From Rhizopus sp. PT2906 (lineage: Eukaryota; Mucoromycota; Mucoromycetes; Mucorales; Rhizopodaceae): a stretch of DNA of 64,000 nt. The notes beneath the pieces are model-generated. The model was not told the DNA's origin, ran no database searches, and saw nothing but the letters and a program-made list of their open reading frames with translations. The stretch is from positions 62,001 to 126,000 of the forward strand of contig JAMYHX010000003.1 of NCBI GenBank assembly GCA_025529335.1, written 5' to 3'. Shown here piece by piece: positions 23,018 to 33,801 of the stretch (positions within the stretch are counted from its first letter, which is position 1; the number at the start of each line of letters is the position of its first letter). Both the position numbers and the translations under genes were made by a program.

Positions 23018-24131
23018 ATGTTGTTCACTGTTTCTCGCATTGCTCGCCCTACCGCTGCTCCCGTCAGGTACAGCATTATAAAAACACATTGAGCAACGAC
23101 GATTAATGTATATGTATAGCCAGGCTATCCAAGCCCGTAACATGGCCACCTTGAAAGAAAGTAAATGACAGCATACTCTCATTATACATCAACACACGAC
23201 ATTAAACTATTCTTTTTCTTATAGTTCAACAACGTTTGAAGTCTGTCAAAAACATTGAAAAGATCACCAAGTCTATGAAGATGATTGCTTCCACCAAGGT
23301 CAACAAGGCTCAACGTAGTATGGAAGCTGCTCGTGCCTTCGGTGTTGCTTCTACCTGTAGAGTATACAATTTATATAGAGGGGGAATTGAGAACTGACAC
23401 AAATTCATGATAGCTCTTTTTGAAAGTGCTGAAACCAAGGCTGCTGATGATGCCAAGGTTCTCTTCATTGCCTCTTCCTCTGATCGTGGTCTTTGCGGTG
23501 GTATTCACTCGAGCGTTTCCAAGGCTACTCGTAGAGCTATTGCTGATGCCCCTGAAGCACCTCTTGTCGTTCTCGGTGATAAGCCCAAGGCTCAGTTAGC
23601 TCGTGTCTTGCGTCAAAACATTGCTGTCACTTTCAACCAAATCGGTAAGGATATCCCTACCTTTGAAGAAGCTGCTTCTATTGTCGATGTGATCAATGCC
23701 CAAGGTATTGAATACGACTCTGTCAACATTGTGTACAACAGATTCAAGTCTGTCATCGCCTATGAAGCTGACACCGTCCCTGCCTTCTCTGAAGCTACCT
23801 TCAAGAACTCCCCTAACTTTGCTGCTTATGAAATCGAAGATGATGTTCTTGCTAACCTTCAAGAATTCACCTTTGCCAACTCCCTTTACTGGGCTATGGT
23901 CGAAGGTCACGCTTCCGAAATGTCTGCCAAGCGTACTGCTATGGAGAACGCCACAAAGAATGCTGGTGACATGATCCTCAAGTTGACCATGACCTTCAAC
24001 CGTGGTCGTCAAGCCGTTATTACAAACGAATTGAGTAAGTATTTTTTTTTATGTGTGCGAAAAAAGAAAATGGATAGCTAATGCTCATGATTTTCATAGT
24101 TGATATTATTACTGGTGCTTCTGCTCTTTAA
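23018..24131 (+). CDS. ATP3: ATP synthase F1 gamma subunit, mitochondrial
   Basis: Five exons, 23018-23067, 23120-23160, 23225-23356, 23414-24034 and 24100-24131, give 291 aa. The N-terminus MLFTVSRIARPTAA followed by IQARNMATLKE looks like a cleaved mitochondrial targeting peptide. The mature part shows the gamma landmarks: IQQRLKSVKNIEKITKSMKM near the N-terminus, SSDRGLCGGIHSSV in the middle and RQAVITNELIDIITGASAL at the end. The two terminal helices form the rotating coiled-coil shaft of F1 that couples proton flow to ATP synthesis in the mitochondrial matrix. Length is normal. All introns are short GT-AG. Codon use is strongly biased, as in the H+-ATPase gene, in line with high expression. 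Confidence 0.95.
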
Positions 24132-25499
24132 ATGGAATAATATAGTGTTATTACAAGTGAGAAAAAAAACTCTTTTTTCACATAAAATAAAACCAAAAAA
24201 TCAAAAAGAAAAAGAAAAGAAAGGACAATGTGTGTCTTAAGCAACTCTCCTCTTGTTTGTAATAAAAGAAACTTTGTTTATATTTAATTGAAATCATTCT
24301 CTTGCTTGTTGCCTTGGTTACTATGCAAATTTATGACTATTTCATACATAATCTATTTATAGGTAACCAAAAAGAACGGGAGAATTATATCATCTTTGAA
24401 GAACACATGTAAGCAGGACATTTTCACAATAAAATTTATAATGTGTATATACATGATCAGGAACAATTGACGTCAAATCGAAAGTTTTCTCTGTATTACA
24501 GTGCTTTCGGATTTCGGAAAGGAAAGGAAAGAACGTCTTTTTTATTCCAGACTTCTTTTTTGTTGAAAACGAAGACCTGATATAGTTTGTTAAAAAAAAA
24601 TATAGCATTTATGATTTCTAAAAAGCAGTCGGCTATTATAAATGAACCGGAAACATCATTTCAATGTTTATTAAGTGGGGCCGAAGCTCTGCTCAGCTCA
24701 CTCGTGCTTCTCTTGACATGAGTTGCTAATCCTTTTCATTTTTTTTTATGGATGTGGCGCATGACTTGTAGTCTTTGGCTATCTGGTGACTTTTCTGATA
24801 CGGCAGGCTTTTAAACAAAGCTATCAAAGACCTGTTACAAGTTGAAGATAGCTTTGAGGTGCAGTAGGGAGAAGTTATGAACGTTCCTGTCTTGGCTAGT
24901 CAATGCTTTATTTTGTAGAAAACTTGTTAATTTGTATATAAATGCAATAGTTATCCAATGAAGTCTGCTATGTAATTTCTGATTTGCTATTGAACGATTT
25001 GAATAAGAAAAAGGCTCGTCTATTCCGATAAGTACTGAGCACAATAAGGCTAAATAGTGGGACTGTTGAGATAAGAATACTTCCATGTTGCTGGCTTTAG
25101 TCAATGTTCAAAGCTGTTGGAGCTGCAAGAAAGCAAACTGATATAATTTATATGGATATGTACCTCTCTTTTAGTCTTTATGAGACTTTGTAGGCGCAGA
25201 AGTGGAAACTAGTTCCATTTAAAGAATTTAAAAACAAGATACTTTTAGTAGTTTTTCGGATGAATAAGCTTAAGAAATATAGTATAAAGTTGAAAGATTT
25301 CAAATACGAAACAATTGGTGTCTTGCACCGTGCAATAAAAAGAAGTAAGTAGTTTGGCATTTAGTAATAGAGGATAGACGAATATCTGGCTTCCCAAGAT
25401 TTACAGCTGCTACTATACTAGGGATAAATTCAGCGTGTGATCATAGTGTCCTTGTTTTGTTTCCCTAACGATTACTTCAAGGTGTATTAGGATAAAAAA
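24132..25499. other. AT-rich intergenic region, no supported gene
   Basis: About 1.4 kb at the edge of the pseudogene cluster. A 89-codon minus-strand frame (24835-25104) has no recognisable domain or clear partner exons. No RNA gene was recognised. Confidence 0.5.
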
Positions 25500-27006
25500 A
25501 TGAGCGAAAGAATGTTATATAAAGACGGTTCGTTGCTATGCGATAAGCAGTCTTTTCATGATTTTCTATGATGAAGCTAATCTTTTCAATAGAAATTGCT
25601 TCTTCAATTTTAAAGGTAGTCAATGAAAAAAATGAAGCAGAGATAAGGGGCATAGTTGTAGAACTATCAGATTTAACAGAGAAAAACTATGACGGAAAAC
25701 GCCTGAGCGTATACAAAGGTGATTGGAAAAGGAAAATCAAGGCTGTCGCTAACGCGATGAGTTACAAACTTCTTGGAGCAAACAAAGATTGTTTCGATAC
25801 GTTGAACTTTAAAAATCCTGAAAGTTCATCAGCCAGTAAATCAACCAACTCGAACTACGAATTGACCAATCCAGAAAAAAAGCTTGTTATCGATCTGTAC
25901 AATAGCATTCCCACTTCTGGCAAATGGAAGTTGTCTACAGGAAAAGTTGTTGACGATCAGGTGAAACAATTAGCAGAAGAGTCAATATACGAACACCCAG
26001 TACACTCACTGATACTTAATCCAAATGATTGTATTTGGAAGCAGTGTTTCACTGTAGCAGAGTTAAATGAAATCAGACAGTACAGAGCACCACAATTGCC
26101 TAATCTTCCTGGTGACCTTGAAGAATGCTTGAATAGCTACGATTAAAAATGGACGTCTGCCAAAGAATTATACTTCTTTGCCGATGGTCAAAAATATGAT
26201 CCTGTAGACGAATTTGACAAGAAGTGGATGAGAAAAAATATAGTCAAGATGCCAGAGCTGTTCCTAGACAATAACGAACTCGAACTGAATGAGTTCTCAG
26301 AGGCTGATTTACTACATGATGTATGGCCCTTTCTATACAGAGCATTCAAAAACAAAGAAGTTAAGGCATCACTCGGGGAAAGAGCAAGTGGGGCTGTTGC
26401 TTTAGCCAGAAATGAACATAGAGGATTGGAAGCAAGAGAGAAAAGGTCAAGAAAAACTATCGGTGCCAAGCTTGACATTGTTTTTAAAATAGGCTATAAT
26501 GAACATGGCTCTTGTGAAGTTGGTAAAGATGACGTTACGGTAGCCGATAACAAGTATCTTGATAATGGCCTTATAAAACTTCCTAAAACTCTTAGAGATA
26601 TGATGGTTTTATTGGTGCAGAAGAACCCTAGAAAAATAAACAGCCTTTTGACTGTTGGGTTTCTGGTTATGGGTAAGCTAAACATATTACATAAATAAAG
26701 GTACATTTAGTAATTCACTTCTTAGGTCTATGTATGGAGTTTGTGATCATGGCTGTCCCTGTTGGCCAACATATTGCGCGAATCACAAAAACTGCCAGGT
26801 TTGAGTTCCCGTCCTCTATTGAGACTATGACTACTGATTTCTTGCTCCTTCTGGAGATCACGTGGAAAGGTAAACAAGCAATGAATATGGTTCATAAAAC
26901 TATGAATGACAGAAAAAGAAAAATCACCGAGCTCATTGTTGATAGTTCGGACATTGTATCATCTTTGGCTTACTCTTTTTACTATAAATCTGCCGCTTTC
27001 ATGTAA
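25500..27006 (+). pseudogene. Multi-copy Mucorales-type family with nuclease-like D...ExxK pattern, broken
   Basis: An ATG at 25500 opens MSERMLYKDGSLLCDKQSFH, which meets tandem TGA codons. From 25568 a second frame runs to a TAA at 26144-26146, and the very same frame then continues to 26672. A 53-nt GT-AG intron (26673-26725) leads to the last exon, 26726-27006. The middle part contains WMRKNIVKMPELFLDNNE, a Gly/Ala-Lys-Leu-Asp core (Asp at 26474) and CEVGK (Glu at 26516, Lys at 26525), followed by KLPKTLRDMMVLLVQ. I recall this as an uncharacterised family with many copies in Mucorales. The Asp...Glu-x-x-Lys spacing resembles a PD-(D/E)XK fold, but that is inference. One nonsense codon and a broken first junction make this copy a recent pseudogene. 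Confidence 0.65.
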
Positions 27007-27399
27007 ATAAAGCTTATGTTCCTTGATAAAGATAATCAATTTTTAGGTAGTCAGCTTGTCTTACTTTTTAAAGAATTAAGTCTTGCTTGATTTAACAATA
27101 TGCATTAAAAGCGTTTTTATTTAAAGATATTTCATAAATTATGCTTGAAGTCTCGTTTAGTTTCAAAGCAATAAGCTTTTACTCACAGGAATAACCACGA
27201 GAAGACATGGCTTTATGAAACTATCGTCTTGGATTAATTCTTTTCAAGAAGAAGAGAGAGAGATAAAAAAGAAAAGTTATTTTTATATTCTAATTTTAAT
27301 GTTGTCAGTTCTATCAACAAAGAATCGAGATCATTCACGTGTAATTATGATGAATTCACATTTTATATCAGAGAGAGTGAACTGGACAGCCTTAGATTA
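27007..27399. other. Short AT-rich spacer, no gene seen
   Basis: About 390 bp between two remnants. A 61-codon plus-strand frame (27215-27400) is low-complexity (EEEREIKKKS) and unsupported. Confidence 0.5.
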
Positions 27400-27836
27400 G
27401 GCAGAGCTTTGGTAATGTGAAGTTGTAAAATGATATCACATGTAGTGCCCGTAGTATTAGCTTATTTTCTGGTGCATTTTCTAGTGTATGTAGTGCTCGC
27501 CTTTTGGCAATTACTGTCAAGTTGTTTCTTTGATCGCAATTTAAATGTGCTTCAAGCAAGTGTGATTTGTAGTGATCCATTACAACAAAATGACTCAAAC
27601 ATGAAGGGCATGCAAAGCGATCGCTGATTGCGTTGTGATGGTTACTAGAATTTCTTTTAATAATAGTAAATTGTAATGTGTCCCTATGATGTTGGCCCAC
27701 ATTTCAAGTTCGGTAAGTCAATAGAATGTTGAGACAGTAAATGTGAACGTAAGTTAGCCCTTTCAGCCTTAGTTTCATTACACACATGGCAGGCATATAA
27801 TAATGAGATCAGTTGTGGAGTAGAATCGTTCGACAT
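27400..27836 (-). pseudogene. C2H2 zinc-finger protein remnant with frameshift
   Basis: On the minus strand an ATG at 27836 opens MSNDSTPQLISLLYACHVCN, giving a first C2H2 finger (CHVCN...H...H with RSHLLSQH). Near 27703 the frame ends, and one base out of phase a second frame carries FACPSCLSHFVVMDHYKSHLLEAH, a second good finger. The two fingers plainly belong to one protein, so I read this as a one-base frameshift rather than two genes. No GT-AG intron fits the junction. After NLTVIAKRRALHTLEN the tail has no recognisable domain. Position between two other damaged orphan genes supports a decay cluster. A short intact two-finger gene with an unseen intron is the alternative. Confidence 0.5.
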
Positions 27837-27970
27837 TTTCTTTTTTACAGAAATAAATTCAAAATAAAATGATTTAAAGCGATTCTTCTACTGAAATATA
27901 GTAACAGCAAATAATGAATACGTATATTACTAAATGCATATAAAATAAGCTATAAAGCAACAACTTTAAA

Positions 27971-28299
27971 ATGGACTTACGATACAACGGACAATATCGA
28001 ATGATTGAGTTAAATAGTTTTTTCGTCATAAGGAATAACATTGATGACTCTATGCTTGTTCCAGGTATTATGGAGAAAATGTATCAACTCCAGGTAAAAT
28101 ATAATATTGATCCAACGATGATCCACGCAAAAGGCGATATTCTAACTATTTAAAATAGGCCATCATTCAAGGCACATTGGAAAGATTATATAAAGCTATC
28201 CAGGGACAAGAAAGTGCAGAAGACCATAGAGGTTATAGAAGAGATGCTTGTGAAAGTCCCGTTGCTGTGAGGAAGGATCAAATTAGTGAACTGCATTGA
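27971..28299 (+). CDS. Small hypothetical protein, two exons
   Basis: Exon 1 (27971-28093) reads MDLRYNGQYRMIELNSFF to KMYQLQ. A 65-nt intron runs from GTAAAA to AAATAG and carries a good branch point (CTAAC) 14 nt before its end. Exon 2 (28159-28299) continues AIIQGTLERLYKAIQGQE and ends KDQISELH, for 87 aa in all. No membrane segment, signal or known domain. It may be a lineage-restricted orphan of the kind found nearby. One base out of phase, the second half of exon 2 also reads plausibly (KTIEVIEEMLVKVP), so a frameshift cannot be excluded. It lies in the decay cluster. Confidence 0.4.
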
Positions 28300-29696
28300 C
28301 TGTGTGATAAATGTTTATTTGTGAATATTTTCTATTTGACTACTGTGATGGCATTATCAGTCAATTATAAATCTCGTCTTTCGACAATTATATTTTTATT
28401 AACCGACAATATCCACCAGCCGGGTTGTATAATGACATACATATTAAAGTAGTACAGTCATACTAAAAGAGTGTCATATGTTTTTTCAGGCACAAGGATA
28501 GAAAGTAGAATGGTTTAGAGCAAACCAATCAAACAGTGAAAGTCGGCTCTTTGCCAAATATGAAATCAAATAACTTGAGGAATGTGATGTCCAAGTCATC
28601 AACCACACGTGGCTATTGTCATTCATTTCTTAATAATGGCTCATATGCAGTAATGTGATTATTGTGGGTGCACTAATACTGAGAAGGGAAAAAGAAAAAT
28701 GAGAGGGATGAAAGAATGGAGTGATCTTTTTGTATTCTTAATTAATACGATGATTGGCCCATTGGCATCGTTTTTTCTTTTTTTTGCATTTACCAGCTTC
28801 CCTATTTCTATTAGGTAATAACACGTTCTCACCTCACAAAATTAGCTGATAATCATCATGATAAACTCGCAGTAAAAAGCAGTAAAGAAATGAGTAAAGT
28901 AAAAAGAAAAAAAAAAAAACGACAACATAAAGTGATGAAAGGGAAGAAAGAAAGAAAAAAAAAAGAGAGAAAAAAAGAAAGGGAAGGGGACAGGAGTATG
29001 GTTGGTACCCTGAAGGTAAAGCACTGTCCCATATCCTTTTTTAAAAACACAAGTGAGTAGTATAGTAAACGGTGGCCCCAAGGGATCATACGAGTTTAAT
29101 GCTGTGAAAACCGATGTTATCCGAACATTTAATAAATTTAACTCTCTGACCATTTTATTCATATTCTGTCACACGCTACTTTTTTGTACTCTCTTACATG
29201 TGTTCTTTAAATGATTTGCATAATGGTAAGATGATAAGAGAAAAGGTCAAGGAAGAGAATAGGACAAAGGTTACGTGTCTATAACAACAGTAAAATCACC
29301 ATGACGATAAAATAAAACACCAAAGCAACGTAAAGTTGAATTTTGTAAAGTTGAAGGATGAACTTAAAAAAAAGTAGAGTGATCAATGCTTTAAGAATTT
29401 CTGAATTTGTTTAAGCTGATAATAAATCCTCAGCCCACGCGAGACAGAGAAAAAAAAAAGTGACAGACTGACAAGTGGACAGACTATTTAAACTACTCTT
29501 TATTTCTTCCATTCCTCTCTTCTCTCTTCTACTTTTTTGTTTTCCTTTCTTTGTCCTTATTTATTTAAAGAGAAGCAGTTCTGTTCTCTTTCTTTATTAT
29601 ATATAAATTATATAGCAACCTATAAACCATAGCTCAACAAACAAAAAATAACCCCTTTTTATTTATTATTAACACTCTCCCTTTATAAAATCAACA
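28300..29696. other. Intergenic region and promoter of C2H2 gene
   Basis: No gene is supported. Purine-rich tracts lie near 28890-28985, and their antisense frames (poly-Phe/Leu) are not genes. A pyrimidine-rich tract near 29500-29560 precedes the zinc-finger gene. Confidence 0.5.
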
Positions 29697-31475
29697 ATGT
29701 CCTTACTTGACAGCAAACACTCTGACTTAAAAATTCAAACACCCACCTTTCAACAGGTCAACACCTTTTATCCTTCACCTCACTCACCCAGTGACGACAC
29801 TTGTGCCGAACAAGGTATGTATACATTGTGGTCGTTTGTTCTCGTACTTATTCAATATTACAATGTAGTCTTTAGTGTATTACCACAAGATACTATCCAT
29901 CAAGATGAATTGAGCAACAAAGAGTGGACGATGGCAAGCACTCCTTTAGATCATCACCCCTTTTGCGATGCCAATCATTTCCAAAGATATTTTGGCGAAA
30001 CTTCGGAAGCCTCAGTCAGTTCCACTTCTTCTTTGGGTGTTCGTACGCCTGATATTGGAATATTTGATATAGCCAACAATAACAACTCTCCTTCCTTTAT
30101 GCTATCTCACCGTCCTTCCTTTGAATACGTTTCACTATTACAGCAATCGCCTATCTTATCTTACTCTCCACCACTTTCCTTGGATCATGCTTCTTTGATG
30201 GACGATTCAGTCACATCCAAGAATGAACCAGACAACAACCACTCCTTCTCGTCACCTTCAATTTATTTCCCAAACTACGTTAATGATGATGCTTCTGGTC
30301 AGCTTATCCCTTCCCTTTCCGTAAGTTTCTTATTATTTTATTGGGGTTGTAACGCACTGACAAAAAAGATGGGTTTGTGTAATACTTTAGAATGAAGATC
30401 ATATGATGCTGTTACAAAAGAGTTATTCCGATCATCCTGGATACTTTGCAGCCGCTTTACAGCAACAGCACTATGCTCATTGTCATCAAACGGCTTCTCT
30501 CAGCCAATTATCCAAGGAACAGTTGATCGAACGCGTGGTTCAATTAGAAATGGAAAAGTCATCCAGATCATCCAATAATATGAAATTACCTCCACCTGCT
30601 TGTGCCATGGCTACAACAACTCGAACTGTATCAAGTAAAGTAACACCTATATATTCTGTTTATTGTATAACTCATTCTTTTTATTCTAGATGTTCAACCC
30701 TCTGTCAGCAGAGTATCCTCTATTGCGATTGCAAAGCCAATTGTCACTGAACATGACGACAAGTCTACCAAGATGTATTCCTGTCAATGGGCATCTTGTG
30801 ATGCTCAAGCTCCTACCTTAGATAAGCTTATGACCCATATATGCAATAGTCACATTGGTAGTGGAAAGGTAATATATATACATATCTAATCGAAGGAGAG
30901 ATGACTCATTTCTTATGTAGGCTACTTACTACTGTGAATGGAAAGATTGCCCTAGAAACAAGAAACCATTTATGAAAAGACACAAAATGCACAATCACAT
31001 GAGAACTCATACCGGAGAAAGACCTTTTGTATGTACTGTGATAGGCTGCAACAAGACCTTTTCAAGACCTGATTCTCTCAGCACACACATCAAGACTCAT
31101 TCCGATAGTCGTCCTTATTTATGCTCTATGCCTGGCTGTGATAAAGCCTATTATCATTCTAGATCCCTAAGGAAACACATCAAATCTTCACATATGAAAA
31201 ATTCAAAAACAACGCACGCTACAAGCAAGACTATAACACATTCCACTCCTTCCAACACTACCTCCTCAGCGGCGTCATCTTCATCATCGGCTCGGAATAT
31301 GTCTACAGTTACACAACAACAATATCATCATCACTTACAAAATAGAATCAACATTATGAAAAAACGCCAACATCAACATGGCCAAACGCTTCCCATTGAA
31401 AAAAAGAATGCACGTAGTTTATTATTAGAGCATGATACAGAAGCTAACAAGCAAAAGAATGCCTACTTATTATAA
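29697..31475 (+). CDS. GLI/ZIC-like C2H2 zinc-finger transcription factor
   Basis: Five exons, 29697-29814, 29869-30320, 30391-30634, 30690-30868 and 30921-31475, give 515 aa. The first 54-nt intron keeps the frame open, so its retention would only add 18 residues. The N-terminal 270 residues are Ser/Pro/His-rich and disordered. A short leucine-rich helix follows (LSKEQLIERVVQLEMEK). Five fingers follow: CQWASC, CEWKDC (wide first pair as in GLI/ZIC), then canonical TGERPFVC, SRPYLC fingers with the HTGERPF linker, ending SRSLRKHIKSSH. This points to a nuclear sequence-specific DNA-binding regulator. The C-terminus is Ser/Thr and His/Gln-rich. The target genes cannot be read from the sequence. 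Confidence 0.85.
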
Positions 31476-31673
31476 CCTTTTTACATATTTATATACATTC
31501 CCTTACAAAAGAAAAAAAAAAAAAAACACCTATACACATTTATATTTACTGTGAATATTTATGCCTCCTTACTCTTTCACTCCCTTTATTGCCCTTTCAT
31601 CCTTTACACTTTTTTCTTTCTCTTTGTTGTTCTTGTTGATTTACATGATTAAAGCAATTGCTTTTATATAGTT

Positions 31674-33569
31674 TTATTCTGTTTTAAAAAACCTTTGCTT
31701 TGTCTCTTCAAGATATTTCTTGCGAATTGTATTGAACTTTTGTTCAAATTCGAGTTTTAAAATTTTCAGTTCATCTATATAACTTGATCCTGTAGTATGC
31801 AATATGGTTGTAGCCAACTCGACATCGTCTGAATCTAATCATATATCAATAAGTTATTCTTAATGTCATCATAAACCTTACCTAGTCCCTCAGGTGTCGT
31901 TTTCTTATTCACAATAAAATCGCATGTAGGAAAGATGGACTAATAAAGAAAAGTTAAATCACACCACAAAAGGATAAACATATAAGAAGATCATTCTTAC
32001 GTTTTCTAAGAAGTTTAATAATTGAGAAGATAAAACCGGCCTAGTGTCTTCTGCATTGAGCTGTCTATTGGCTTCTTCGGTATCAATATCGGAGCTAAGC
32101 TCCATATCAGAAGCTTCCTCATCTGCTACTATTGTTGTTGTTGTTGTTGTTGTTACAACGGAGCCTGCGACAGCAGATGTCTCAGGTGTTGTTCGCAATA
32201 AGCTATTGGGTAGTTCAATCTTTGATCTGTACTGATATTCACATTCGCCCTTATAATCAACCAACCACGAGGTCAAATTGAGTGCAGCCAGCATGTTACG
32301 AGTCATGCCATCTTCAAGTGAGCCCTGAGGCCAATTATTCGCGGCCATCGAAAGCTCCGACAATTGAGAGTTGCACTGAGAAAAAGTAATCTTTTTCTCA
32401 TCCATCAATCGAAAGATTCTTTCCTCCAATGAACCTACAGTGACTAACCAGACGATATGGGGTCGCTTTTTCTGGTTGATATTGTTGACGAGTGAAAGCG
32501 ACTCAATATTATCTTCAACAAGGATGTCCAGACAGATGACCAGGTCTGCCTCACGCGTAAAGAGTTGTTGTTCTGACGCCTTTAGTATCTCTTCACTCTT
32601 CCTTGTCTTGACAAACACACCATACTCGCCATTCCAATCATCGTCCAAGACATTGCCAACACGGGTACAGGCAAAGTTCAAATATTCACGTATCAGCTCA
32701 TACATGCTACTCTCTTCACCCAGGCTCTCGGTAAGGATGACGATAGTCATGTCTTTATCTGCCAAATTGTTTAAAAAGTCCTTGATGAATATCAGCTTGC
32801 CTGATACGTTCCAGGCATCTTCAATACTGGCATCATAGTCAGTGAGAGTAAAGTTGAGATAATCGATGGCTTTGCGGAAATCAGTTCCAATGAACCGATT
32901 ATTCTGTTTAGCAGATTCTGTGATCTCTGCAACCTTCTCTATCTGACCTGGTGTGGCAAACACAGGAACCATACGCGCTGGATATTCATAAACTTGCACG
33001 CCCGTCTCTGGTTCGGTACCTGAATACCAGTCGTTCCCTTTGGGCTTGTGTGTTTGTTGAATGGGTGAGCTGGGCGCTGTTGTCAGTTGTGCATCCTCTT
33101 CTAGTCCATCGTCTGTCATGGTTGGTGTTACTTCTTTCTCGCTCGTATGTTCTGTGGAAGGGTTGAGCAGCCCAGATAAGATATGTTCTACTTTTCTTCG
33201 TTTGGCTCTATATTCTGGTACATTCACCTGCAACACAGGAGCTGTCAATTTTAGTTGATTGGATACGTCAAGAATGCTTAGTGATCCAGTAGATATTAGC
33301 TGTAATGTGTTGTCATTTTCTTGTTCGTTTGTTCCTTCATTTTCTATCTCTATCTCTTGAGGTTCTTTAAAAATGTTGAACATGCCGTGCATAATGGGTA
33401 TAAGGCTTAGTGACTTTGAAATGTCTATGGTCATTTTGGATAGTTCTCTCTTGAGTTGCGCTTCTTCATCTAATATATTTTGCAGTTCTTCTTTAGAATG
33501 CGATACAATAGGATACACAGGTCCATTATTGTCCTGTGTTGAAAAGAGTGGTTCTGATAGAATGACCAT
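31674..33569 (-). CDS. HDA1 histone deacetylase complex subunit 2/3-like
   Basis: Three exons, 32001-33569, 31882-31939 and 31674-31834, give 595 aa. I start at MVILSEPLFSTQ; the frame is open further upstream but reads into low-complexity promoter. The core WYSGTEPETGVQVYEYPARMVPVFATPGQIEKV opens the HDA2/3 domain, and ADLVICLDILVED and IVWLVTVGSLEERIFRLMDEKK are the helicase-like (SNF2-C-like) fold typical of Hda2/Hda3. The last two exons form a coiled coil (YIDELKILKLEFEQKFNTIRKKY). In yeast Hda2 and Hda3 bridge Hda1 deacetylase to chromatin to repress transcription. A single gene covering both is common outside Saccharomyces. A Thr run (VVTTTTTTTIV) comes from a GTT-type repeat at 32130-32152. 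Confidence 0.85.
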
Positions 33570-33662
33570 GTACTTATTATTATTGAAACAAAAAAAGAGA
33601 GAAAGGTTCTCTTTTTCTTTGATTCCCCAGTCACTGTCGCTAAAATGGTGTTTGAATTCAAT

Positions 33663-33725
33663 CAGAACAATCAAATTGAGGCACAATATCAAGCAGAACA
33701 ATCAAATTGAGGGCACAATATCAAG
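33663..33725. repeat. Tandem duplication of a 31/32-bp unit
   Basis: CAGAACAATCAAATTGAG plus GCACAATATCAAG is present twice in direct tandem (33663-33693 and 33694-33725), differing by one G. It lies in the 232-bp space upstream of the HDA subunit start, so it may be promoter sequence. Confidence 0.85.
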
Positions 33726-33801
33726 TAGTGCTTTAAAGTATTCAAAACAAGATAAAAGAAACAAGAACAAAAGGGATTAAACAGCAAGAACGATTTTGTC
33801 A

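Noticed and set aside
28842..29162. 106-codon minus-strand frame with poly-Phe
   Set aside because: It lies over a purine-rich low-complexity tract and has no domain.
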